Source: JANQPX01 sp039197065 (GTDB lineage Bacteria; Pseudomonadota; Alphaproteobacteria; Geminicoccales; Geminicoccaceae). Taken from it: DNA of 64,000 bases. The DNA lies in the NCBI GenBank assembly GCA_039197065.1, contig JBCCUL010000028.1, forward strand, positions 1 through 64,000, written 5' to 3'. Below, piece by piece: positions 1 through 7,483 of this stretch. The translations under genes were made by a program, and so were the position numbers. The number at the start of each line of letters is the position of its first letter. Within the stretch, counting starts at the first letter, position 1. The notes under the pieces were generated by a model. It was not told the DNA's origin and searched no databases. It worked only from the letters and a program-made list of their open reading frames with translations.

Positions 1-837
1 GCCAGAGGCTTGGCAGGCCAGCGTCCCGCCGCCCGGCAACCGGCATAGGCAGCGGTCCCCGGAAACGCTCTCGACGGTGACATCGAGGAGATTGGTTTCG
101 CCGATGAAGTCGGCGACGAAGCGGTTCAGCGGGCGCTCATAGATCTCGCCGGGCGTGCCGATCTGCTGGATTTCGCCCTCCGACATTACCGTGATGCGGT
201 CGGACATGGTGAGCGCCTCTTCCTGGTCGTGGGTCACGAACACGAAGGTGATGCCGGTTTCTTCCTGGAGCTGTTTCAGCTCGACGCGCATGGCCTGGCG
301 TAGCTTTAGATCGAGGGCGGAAAGCGGTTCGTCCAGGAGAAGCACCTTGGGGCTCGGCGCCATGGCGCGCGCCAGCGCCACCCGCTGCTGCTGGCCGCCT
401 GAGAGCTGGTGGGGCTTTCGCTCGGCAAACGCGCCGAGCTTGACCAGATCGAGCATGCGCTTGGTGCGCTCCGCGATTTCGGCTTTCGGCAGTTTCAGCC
501 GCTGCATCCCGAAGGCAACGTTCGCCACGACGGTCATATGCGGGAACAGGGCATATTGCTGAAAGACGGTGTTCACCGGCCTTTTATGGGGTGGCAGATT
601 TTCGATTTCTTCGCCGTAAAGAAAGATCGCGCCTGCGGTCACATCCTCGAAGCCGGCGATCATGCGCAACAGTGTGGTCTTGCCGCAGCCGGACGGGCCG
701 AGCAGTGTGAAGAACTCGTTGTCACCGATGTTGAGCGTCGCTTGTTTGATCGCTGTAAAGGAGCCGTAACGCTTGACGACATCGCGGATCTCGATGGCCG
801 GCTGCCCGGCCTTCTCTGACAAGCCTGCGCGCTCCAA
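1..837 (-). CDS. Polyamine-type ABC importer ATP-binding protein (3' partial)
   Basis: This is the cytoplasmic ATP-hydrolysing subunit of an ABC importer, closest in style to the spermidine/putrescine PotA group. Walker A (GPSGCGKTT), the signature LSGGQQQR, Walker B (VLLLDEPLSAL) and the H-loop (VTHDQEEAL) all read cleanly. They are followed by the start of a TOBE-like C-terminal domain. The frame is open to the left window edge, so the C-terminus and any permease partners lie outside. I chose TTG at 837 because AAAGGA lies five bases before it; an in-frame TTG at 822 is an alternative. Substrate class is inferred from family resemblance only. The prpB-prpD-like genes upstream are on the same strand, about 100 bases away, and may or may not share a transcript. 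Confidence 0.85.
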   Translation of the reverse strand, partial: MERAGLSEKAGQPAIEIRDVVKRYGSFTAIKQATLNIGDNEFFTLLGPSGCGKTTLLRMIAGFEDVTAGAIFLYGEEIENLPPHKRPVNTVFQQYALFPHMTVVANVAFGMQRLKLPKAEIAERTKRMLDLVKLGAFAERKPHQLSGGQQQRVALARAMAPSPKVLLLDEPLSALDLKLRQAMRVELKQLQEETGITFVFVTHDQEEALTMSDRITVMSEGEIQQIGTPGEIYERPLNRFVADFIGETNLLDVTVESVSGDRCLCRLPGGGTLACQASG

Positions 838-938
838 GGCGTTCCTTTCCGTTGACCTTTCGGGCAAGCGCCCTTGGAAAGATGCTAATTGCCGGGGCGG
901 CTTTGTCAAAAGCAAACTGCGAAAAGCGCGGTTCTCGC

Positions 939-1850
939 CTACTCAGTCGGCGTGTCGCCAACCTCGAAGTTGAACAGTGCCTGGTCGAACCTATTGTAGT
1001 CCTCGTAGCGCAGAAGATCGTAGAGGTCTCTTCGGTGCTGCATCCTGTCCAGGATGGCGTTCTGGTCGCCATCACGGAGGATGGCGTCGAGGCCGCGATC
1101 GACTTCGCCCATGGCCAGGCGAAGCGTGGTCACGGGATAGATGACGAGGTTGAATCCGAGATCCTCGAGCTCCGATTTATTGAGCAGGCGGCTTTTGCCG
1201 AATTCGGTCATGTTCGCAAGCAGCGGTACATCGATCGACGCCCGGATCGTCTCGAACTCCTTCTCGTTCTGCATGGCTTCCGGAAAGATCATGTCGGCCC
1301 CGGCGTCGACATAGGCCTTCATGCGGTCGATCGCCTTGTCCAGACCTTCGACCGCACGCGCATCGGAGCGGGCGATCACGCAGAAATTGTCATCGATCTT
1401 GGCTTCGGCAGCCGCCCGTACACGCTGGGTCATGACAATCGTGTCGACCACTTCCTTGCCATCGAGATGGCCGCAGCGTTTGGGCATGACCTGATCTTCG
1501 ATATGACAACCCGCAAGGCCGGCCTCTTCCATCAAACGAACAGAGCGCGCAGCACTCATCGGCTCACCGAAGCCGGTATCGATGTCGATGATCGTGGGGA
1601 GATCGGTGACGCGGGCGATCTGGCGGCCACGCGTGACGAACTCATCGAGCGTAGCGATGCCGATATCGGGCAGGCAGAGATCGGCGGACATCACAGCGCC
1701 CGATACGTAGACGCCATCGAAACCCTTCCGCTCGATCAGCTGCGCGCAAAGCGGGTTGAAAGCGCCGGGGAAGCGATGGAGTTTGCCGTCGGCCAGCATG
1801 GCCCTGAAATCAGCGCGCTTTCGATCAGGCGTTTTCTCGGTGAACAGCAT
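939..1850 (-). CDS. prpB: Methylisocitrate lyase-family enzyme (PrpB-like)
   Basis: This is a 303-residue member of the isocitrate lyase/PEP mutase superfamily. PrpB splits 2-methylisocitrate to pyruvate and succinate in the methylcitrate cycle. The family loop PKRCGH is present at about residues 124-129, in the form K-R-C-G-H carrying the catalytic cysteine, after the metal-site stretch IDIDTGFGEP. Length matches PrpB. Its ATG overlaps the TGA of the upstream prpD-like gene (ATGA), so the two are translationally coupled. No citrate synthase (prpC) is beside them. The substrate could therefore be methylisocitrate or a related 2-hydroxy diacid from a different route. Confidence 0.82.
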   Translation of the reverse strand: MLFTEKTPDRKRADFRAMLADGKLHRFPGAFNPLCAQLIERKGFDGVYVSGAVMSADLCLPDIGIATLDEFVTRGRQIARVTDLPTIIDIDTGFGEPMSAARSVRLMEEAGLAGCHIEDQVMPKRCGHLDGKEVVDTIVMTQRVRAAAEAKIDDNFCVIARSDARAVEGLDKAIDRMKAYVDAGADMIFPEAMQNEKEFETIRASIDVPLLANMTEFGKSRLLNKSELEDLGFNLVIYPVTTLRLAMGEVDRGLDAILRDGDQNAILDRMQHRRDLYDLLRYEDYNRFDQALFNFEVGDTPTE

Positions 1851-3382
1851 CAGAAAATGCCTCCTGCCGGATTTTCGACCAGATAGCCTTCGGGCACCGT
1901 CGGATTGAGTGCGCGCACCTCAGCGGCGCCGAGGTCGGGAAGGCGCTGCACGCGTTCCAAGAAGCGCGCACTCTCCGCCGGGTCCAGGATATCGCCGGTC
2001 AGGGTCTTGAATTTGTTGATGTAGTCGTCCCGGCCGAACGGTCTGGCGCCGAGCGGATGGGCGTTGGCGACCGCGATCTCGTCTTCAATGACCCGTCCAT
2101 CCTCCAAGGTGATGACCACGCGTGCGCCGAACGCTTTCTCCATCGGATCGTGGGCGTGATAGCGCTGTGTCCACGCCGGATCCTCGACCGTCGAGATCTT
2201 CTGCCATAGCCTGACGGTATCCGGGCGCCTGGCGCGCTCGGGCGCGTAGCTGTCGGCATGATGCCAACGGCCGTCCTGCAATGCGACCGCGAAGATGTAC
2301 ATGATCGAGTGGTCGAGCGTTTCTCTTGATGCCTCCGGGCTGAGCTTCTGCGGATCGCCGGAACCGGTGCCGATCACGTAATGGGTGTGATGGGAGGTGT
2401 GCAGCACGACCGATTCAACCTTGTCGAAATCCTCGATTTGCCCACCCATCTTGAACGCGAGGTCGATCAGTGCCTGTGATTGATATTCGGCGGAATGCTC
2501 CTTCGTGTAAGTTTCCATGATCGCGCGCTTGGCATCGCCAGGGCCAGGCAGCGGCACGGTATAGATCGGCTCATAAGGGGATTTCCCCTGATCGCGCCAG
2601 GTCCGGCCATTCAGAATGAAGGCCAGAACCGAGTCTTCTCCCTCGTAGATCGGGCTCGGCGCGCCTTCCCCGCGCATGCACCTATCGACCGCTTCGATGG
2701 CGGTCTTGCCGGCATAGGCGGGCGCGAAGGCTTTCCAGGATGAAATCTCGCCCTTCCTCGATTGCCGGGTGGTGATCGTGCAATGGAGACCCTGCTGAAT
2801 GGCCTGGTAGGTCACCTCTTTGCCCAGTCCCAGGAGGGTCGCCAGGCCAGCGGCGGCCGATGGGCCGATATGCGCGATGTGATCGATCTTGTGCTCATGC
2901 AGGCAAATGCCCTTCACCAGATTGACCTGGATCTCGTAGGCCGTGGCGATACCGCGCAGAAGTGCTGCCCCATCCTTGCCGCATTGCTGGGCGACGGCGA
3001 GCAGCGGCGGAATGTTGTCGCCTGGATGCGAATAGTCGGCGGCGAGGAAGGTGTCGTGAAAATCCAGCTCGCGGACGGCCGTGCCATTCGCCCAGGCCGC
3101 CCATTCGGCGCAGACCGTAACGTCGGTGGATGAACCGAACAGCGTCGCGCCGCCATGGCGCGGGTGCGCCAGCGCCATGGCCCGCGCGGATTTGATCGGA
3201 CCGCGATTGAGCGACGCGATCGCCACAGACGCATTGTCGATGATCCGATTGATCACCATGCCCGCGACATCCCCGTCGATCGGTACGGGATCGGCCGCGA
3301 CCTCGGCCATCTTCCAGGCAAGCTGTCGTTCCTTGGGAAGCTCATCCTTGGATGGCGACGCGTGGACTTCGTGGTTCAGCAT
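1850..3382 (-). CDS. prpD: MmgE/PrpD-family 2-methylcitrate dehydratase-like protein
   Basis: This 510-residue protein has the MmgE/PrpD fold, which dehydrates 2-methylcitrate to 2-methyl-cis-aconitate without an Fe-S cluster. Family features include the helical N-terminal half with the motif ELDFHDTFLAADYSHPGDN (about residues 104-122) and the C-terminal domain rich in AHPLG-like segments. Length is slightly above the usual 480-490 because of an N-terminal extension. It precedes prpB with a one-base stop/start overlap. The start has only a weak ribosome site (GGGGA 13 bases upstream). Function as a true methylcitrate dehydratase is inferred; no prpC or regulator sits next to it. Confidence 0.82.
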   Translation of the reverse strand: MLNHEVHASPSKDELPKERQLAWKMAEVAADPVPIDGDVAGMVINRIIDNASVAIASLNRGPIKSARAMALAHPRHGGATLFGSSTDVTVCAEWAAWANGTAVRELDFHDTFLAADYSHPGDNIPPLLAVAQQCGKDGAALLRGIATAYEIQVNLVKGICLHEHKIDHIAHIGPSAAAGLATLLGLGKEVTYQAIQQGLHCTITTRQSRKGEISSWKAFAPAYAGKTAIEAVDRCMRGEGAPSPIYEGEDSVLAFILNGRTWRDQGKSPYEPIYTVPLPGPGDAKRAIMETYTKEHSAEYQSQALIDLAFKMGGQIEDFDKVESVVLHTSHHTHYVIGTGSGDPQKLSPEASRETLDHSIMYIFAVALQDGRWHHADSYAPERARRPDTVRLWQKISTVEDPAWTQRYHAHDPMEKAFGARVVITLEDGRVIEDEIAVANAHPLGARPFGRDDYINKFKTLTGDILDPAESARFLERVQRLPDLGAAEVRALNPTVPEGYLVENPAGGIF

Positions 3383-3441
3383 GGTTTGACTTTCATCCCC
3401 TTCGATCGACCTTCAGTCTTTGCGTAACGAAATTCAGCCCG

Positions 3442-3468
3442 GGTGCACAGTGGCATAAGGTCTGCACC
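3442..3468. promoter_or_regulatory. Inverted repeat in the prpD/hydroxylase divergent promoter region
   Basis: Arms GGTGCA (3442-3447) and TGCACC (3463-3468) are separated by 15 bases in the 148-base gap between two divergent genes. The placement suits an operator shared by both promoters. Arms are only 6 bp, so chance is possible and no regulator is assigned. Confidence 0.3.
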
Positions 3469-3530
3469 ACTTGATCCGGCGGGGCGTTGCAGCGAACAAT
3501 TGTCCCAGGCATCGGCAGGCGGAGACAACA

Positions 3531-5066
3531 ATGATCAGAACCGGCGATCAATATCGCGCCTCCCTGAAGGGTGGTCGCGAAGTCTATATGGACGGGGTAC
3601 GGATCAAGGACATGACCGAGCATCCCATGTTCAAGCCGCTGATCGATATCCGGGCGCGCATCTACGACATGCAGCACGATCCGGCGACCCGGGACGTCAT
3701 GACGGTCGAACAGGATGGCGAGGTCAACGCGGTCGGCAACGCGCTTCCTTTCACCCAGGAGGACTGGTGGGCCAAGCGCCGGGCGACCGACACGGTGCTA
3801 GAGGAGATCGGCGGCATCGTGACCCGGGTCGGGGACGAGACGGTCGGCGAGATGTGGTCCCTCTATGACGGTCAGGACGTTCTTGCCGAAATCGACCCGC
3901 GCTTCGCCGCTAATATCGAGACGCACATCAAACGCGTCCTCGCCGAGGACCCTTTCCATGTGTCGGCCAACACCGATCCCAAGGGCGATCGCTCCAAACC
4001 GCCGCAGGAGCAGGACCCGGACATGCTGTTGCATGTGGTCAAGGAGACCGATGCCGGGCTGATCGTGCGCGGCGCGAAATATGAAACGGCGGCGGCCTAC
4101 GCCAATCAGGCCTTCACCAAGCCGACCATCGCCAATTGGGGTAATGAGCAGCTCTCCGACTATGCCGTCGGTTTTATCTGTGACTTGAGCTCCCCCAATC
4201 TCAAGTTCATTTGCCGCTCAGGGTTCGCTGGGGCCAATGGTGCCTGTCCGCGTGCCGATGCCAGGGATTATCCGCTCGCCAACCGCTTCGATGAAGTGGA
4301 TTCGCTGGTGATCTTCGACAATGTCCTGATCCCATGGGAAAATGTCCTATTCTACCGGCATACCAAAGCGGCGACCTTCATCCGGGCGACGCTGCACCGC
4401 TATTCCGCCTTCGCCTTCGTGCAGCGCACGCTGAAGCAGGCCGACATGATGATCGGCGCCGCCCTGTTCAACGCGCGCCAGACCGGCCTGGAAAAGCAGC
4501 CTGCGGTCCAAGAAAAACTCGCGACGCTCGCGGTCTGGCGGGAGGGGATCAACGCGCATCTGACCGCCGCGATCGCCCTTGCCGAGCGCTCGCCCGCCGG
4601 CCTTCTGATGCCCAATCAGTCACTGCTCTACACAGGCCGCGTGCATGCCATGTCCAATCTGCCGGCGATGGTGCATCTCACCCGCGAGCTTTGCGGCGGC
4701 CAGATCTGCGTGACCCCCAATGTCGCCTCCTTCGAAAGCCCGGAGACCAAGCCCTGGCTCGACAAGTATTATTCGATCAACGAGGACTGGGTGGCGGAAG
4801 ACCGCAGGAAGCTCCTGGCGCTCGCCCGCGATCTCGTGAACTCCGACTATGCCGGCCACCGGCTGACCTTCCAGCTTTTCGCCCAGTCCCCGCCTTTTGC
4901 CCATCTGGCGGCGGTCTATCGTAATTTCGACTGGGACGGCCCGCTCGCCTTCGTGAAGGAAGCCGCCGATCTCTCCGATCAGGTCATGGGAGACGCCTCG
5001 CCGGAGCGGGGTGATAGAGCCATCCGGCAATGGTTCTCCAAGGACTTGCCCGAGGCTGCGGACTGA
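3531..5066 (+). CDS. HpaB-family FADH2-dependent aromatic hydroxylase
   Basis: This 511-residue protein belongs to the 4-hydroxyphenylacetate 3-monooxygenase large-component family. That family hydroxylates phenols using reduced flavin supplied by a separate reductase. It resembles HpaB along its whole length (acyl-CoA-dehydrogenase-like fold), with motifs such as GFAGANGACPRADARDYPL mid-protein and LCGGQICVTPN near the C-terminal third. ATG 3531 was chosen over the upstream in-frame ATG because GGAGA lies 5-6 bases before it. A flavin reductase-domain protein follows about 700 bases downstream on the same strand and a copper amine oxidase lies beyond. This suggests, by inference, an aromatic amine or phenol route. 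The exact substrate cannot be read from sequence. Confidence 0.82.
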   Translation: MIRTGDQYRASLKGGREVYMDGVRIKDMTEHPMFKPLIDIRARIYDMQHDPATRDVMTVEQDGEVNAVGNALPFTQEDWWAKRRATDTVLEEIGGIVTRVGDETVGEMWSLYDGQDVLAEIDPRFAANIETHIKRVLAEDPFHVSANTDPKGDRSKPPQEQDPDMLLHVVKETDAGLIVRGAKYETAAAYANQAFTKPTIANWGNEQLSDYAVGFICDLSSPNLKFICRSGFAGANGACPRADARDYPLANRFDEVDSLVIFDNVLIPWENVLFYRHTKAATFIRATLHRYSAFAFVQRTLKQADMMIGAALFNARQTGLEKQPAVQEKLATLAVWREGINAHLTAAIALAERSPAGLLMPNQSLLYTGRVHAMSNLPAMVHLTRELCGGQICVTPNVASFESPETKPWLDKYYSINEDWVAEDRRKLLALARDLVNSDYAGHRLTFQLFAQSPPFAHLAAVYRNFDWDGPLAFVKEAADLSDQVMGDASPERGDRAIRQWFSKDLPEAAD

Positions 5067-5765
5067 GAGGCCATTCGAAAATTTATCGAGCGATTTCATG
5101 GCGTTGTCCTTGGGTAGATGCGACATGTTCGAAACCAGGAAGTGCGGGGGACCTCAAGCAGCGAACGACGATGCAGGGCGCAGACAAGAGGGAGCCTTCA
5201 CGAAACAGACCACCCAAGCGGGCGTCTTGCCGCCGGTTCAGGCGTCATCATCGGGTTCGAGCGAGCTGTTCCTCGCCCGATCTCGACAGTCAGACGACGA
5301 CCTTGTTCGATAACGTTACAAACGGGCTCCAAGGGTGATCCCGAGCAGGTTGGATTGATGGCAGCAAGTCAAAAGCACAGCCTCAGGATCGACGAGCGAC
5401 ATGTTCACCATTCGTCAACCTTTACCTGCTAGGATCATGAACCGGTCCATGCGACCCTGGGAATCCGCCCGCCCGCAGAGAAGATTGGGCTGGGCGCGGA
5501 TTCCCAGGGTCGCATGGACCGGTAAGAGGACGGAGTATGAGTTCTGACGGGTAAAGAAACCGTTATTGTTCCGGTGGGCAGATGGGGTTGTCGAGTGTCG
5601 CGCAATGGTAGGCTGGCGATGTATCAAACGGTTTTGCCTGCCGACATGTCTGGCCTTCGCATGCGCCATGTCGGCGAGAAAGGGGATGGCGCCCCTTCTG
5701 TTCCGCGGCTAAAGCGCCTGTTCACAACGGGCCTCGGACATGCCGCATGCGTTCTGGGATGAGGC
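5067..5765. other. Intergenic region with hairpin repeat copy 1
   Basis: No convincing gene. The short open frames here lack ribosome sites and family resemblance. The region holds hairpin repeat copy 1 (5441-5523) and, to its right, an imperfect TTAA-type box (5552-5566, inverted). I see nothing else in 5067-5410. Confidence 0.6.
5441..5523. repeat. Dispersed ~78-bp hairpin repeat, copy 1
   Basis: A perfect 28-bp inverted repeat (arms 5441-5468 and 5496-5523) around a 27-base core rich in GCCC/GGGC. The arm contains GGTCCATGCGACCCTGGG. It is one of eight copies in this window (others start at 7167, 9730, 19688, 25228, 25474, 30336 and 34587). Its core matches copy 2 in reverse orientation at 34 of 35 positions. 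Confidence 0.93.
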
Positions 5766-6935
5766 ATGTCTGACACGACGGACAGTGACCTTCGCGCCGC
5801 CTTCCTCGGCGGGATGAGCCATGCGGCCTGCACAGTCAATGTCGTTACCACCGATGGCCCCGCGGGTCGGGCGGGGGTCACGGTTTCGGCCATGACCTCG
5901 GTCTCCGCCGACACGCCGAAGCCGACATTGCTGGTCTGCGTCCATCATCAAAGCCCGGCCGCGCGCCTGATCCTCGAAAACGGCGTCTTTTGCGTCAACG
6001 TGCTCCGCGATGATCAATCCTATATCGCCGACACCTTCGCCGGCCGGTTCAAGGCGCAGATCGCCGAGAAATTCGACTGCGCCAAATGGACGATGCAGGT
6101 GACCGGCGCGCCGCGCGTGGTCGATCCGTTGGTGGCCTTCGACTGCCGGGTAATCAGCGGTGAGCGTATCGGCACCCATCATGTCGTCATCGGCGAGGTT
6201 TTGGACATCGTCACGGCCGCGCGCGGCTCAGCACTGATCTACGCCAATCGCGCCTACGGGCGCGCCGCGCATATCGAGCCGGTCTCGTCGATCGCCGCCG
6301 GCGCCCTCAAGGAAGGCGAGGAGCTGCGGATAGGCTGTTTTCACACCTTCGGACCCTATCTGCTGCCGGCGATGGTGGCCGAGATGAACGCCGAGCAGGA
6401 AATCGGCCTGAAGCTGATCGAAGGCGATCACCGGCGCGTGCTGGAAAGCCTCCGCTCCGGCGAGACCGATATTGCGCTGATTTACGATTTCGATCTCGGC
6501 GATGATCTGGAGACCGAGCCGCTTTCCGAACTCGAGCCTTATGTCCTTATTTCCGCTGCTCACCCGCTCGCCGAACAAGCCGCCATTTCACTTCGCGACC
6601 TGGTGGATCAGCCGATGGTGCTGCTCGACGCGCCGCCGAGCGCCGACTATTTCCTCTCGATCTTCACCGATGGCGGGTTCGAGCCCAAGGTACGCTATAG
6701 GACGGCCTCCTTCGAGATGGTCCGCGGTTTCGTCGGCCACGGCCTCGGTTTCGCCCTTCTCGCCACCAAGCCAGCGTCGAGCGTGACCTATGACGGCCAG
6801 GCGCTCGCCATTCGTCCACTTCGAGAGGACGTGAAAAGGAGCCGGGTGGTCATCGCGAGACGACGCGGAGCACCGATCAGCAAGGCGATCGAGGCCTTCG
6901 CCCGCCATTGCAGAACCGTCTTCAAGCCCACCTGA
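5766..6935 (+). CDS. Flavin reductase domain fused to a LysR-type effector-binding domain
   Basis: This 389-residue two-domain protein is unusual. Residues ~8-165 are a flavin reductase-like FMN-binding domain of the HpaC type, with GVTVSAMTSVSAD, the CVNVL segment and FAGRF. Residues ~184-385 match the type 2 periplasmic-binding fold of LysR regulators, starting ELRIGCFHTFGPYLLP and including DIALIYDFDL and GHGLGFALL. No helix-turn-helix is present, so it should not bind DNA by the usual LysR route. The likely role is to supply reduced flavin to the HpaB-type hydroxylase at 3531, with the C-terminal domain sensing a ligand. Coupling and ligand are inference. The ribosome site is weak (GAGG directly before the ATG). 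Inverted hairpin repeats flank it on both sides. Confidence 0.85.
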   Translation: MSDTTDSDLRAAFLGGMSHAACTVNVVTTDGPAGRAGVTVSAMTSVSADTPKPTLLVCVHHQSPAARLILENGVFCVNVLRDDQSYIADTFAGRFKAQIAEKFDCAKWTMQVTGAPRVVDPLVAFDCRVISGERIGTHHVVIGEVLDIVTAARGSALIYANRAYGRAAHIEPVSSIAAGALKEGEELRIGCFHTFGPYLLPAMVAEMNAEQEIGLKLIEGDHRRVLESLRSGETDIALIYDFDLGDDLETEPLSELEPYVLISAAHPLAEQAAISLRDLVDQPMVLLDAPPSADYFLSIFTDGGFEPKVRYRTASFEMVRGFVGHGLGFALLATKPASSVTYDGQALAIRPLREDVKRSRVVIARRRGAPISKAIEAFARHCRTVFKPT

Positions 6936-6954
6936 CCGATTGGCTGCATCAGAA

Positions 6955-7058
6955 ACTTTCTCCGATCGGGTAAAAACAAACGCCTGATCGACAGGAAAAT
7001 CTGACTTAACAATGGATTAGGGCTCATATCCGGGCCGCATTTGATCAGAATCCGCTCC
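6955..7058. repeat. RIME-like mosaic repeat, diverged copy
   Basis: A degenerate relative of the elements at 7379, 19803 and 34428. The order TTTCTCCGATCGG, then AACAATGGATTAGGGCTC, then TTTGATCAGAATCCGCTC follows their layout, but both palindromes are eroded. Edges are approximate. Confidence 0.5.
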
Positions 7059-7166
7059 AGGCTCAAGACAAGATCGAATAACCTGTGGCCACTCTGTTTT
7101 CGAGGGCTCCCAACTTCCTTCGCCATCTTCATGGAACGTTAACGTCTGTGTGTGACCATGACGCAC

Positions 7167-7245
7167 TGGTCCATGCGACCCTGGGAGTCCGCGCCCAGCC
7201 CAACCTTCTCTGCGGGCGGGCGGAATCCCAGGATCGCATGGACCA
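7167..7245. repeat. Dispersed ~78-bp hairpin repeat, copy 2 (inverted core)
   Basis: Arms begin TGGTCCATGCGACCCTGGG and end with CCCAGGATCGCATGGACCA. Read on the minus strand, the 35-base core differs from copy 1 at a single base, so copies 1 and 2 are close relatives in opposite orientation. A GTTAAC motif lies about 25 bases to the left. Confidence 0.92.
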
Positions 7246-7378
7246 ACAAGATGGCTGACGATGACACAAATCTATGAAGAAACGATGAAGAGTCGCACCT
7301 TGACGGCAGACGCCTTCACCGGCGCATCGGGAAAGCTCAACATGACCACGACCTGAACGGACTGCGTTTCGAACCTCG

Positions 7379-7476
7379 TGCTTTTCCCAACTGGTGGAAA
7401 CACCTGTTCGATAAGGCAAGGCTTAGAAACAAAGAGATAGAGCGGATCCCGATCACACCTGATCGGGATCCGCTCT
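7379..7476. repeat. RIME-like mosaic repeat; its second palindrome may terminate the amine oxidase gene
   Basis: A two-palindrome element. The first part resembles CTTTTCCC-ACTGGTGG-AAA-CACCTGTTCG. It is followed by a spacer (AACAAAGAGATAG) and a perfect 17-bp stem AGAGCGGATCCCGATCA around CACC (7439-7476). The layout matches copies at 19803 and 34428 and resembles rhizobial RIME elements. On the minus strand the strong stem lies just after the copper amine oxidase stop, so it could end that transcript, although no T-run follows. Confidence 0.85.
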
Positions 7477-7483
7477 GGTCGCA

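Larger units (their letters stand above)
6936..7483. other. Convergent intergenic region packed with repeats
   Basis: A 548-base gap between two converging genes with no credible reading frame. From left to right it contains a diverged RIME-like element (about 6955-7058), hairpin copy 2 (7167-7245) and an intact RIME-like element (7379-7476). The last ends eight bases beyond the amine oxidase stop codon. Confidence 0.6.
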
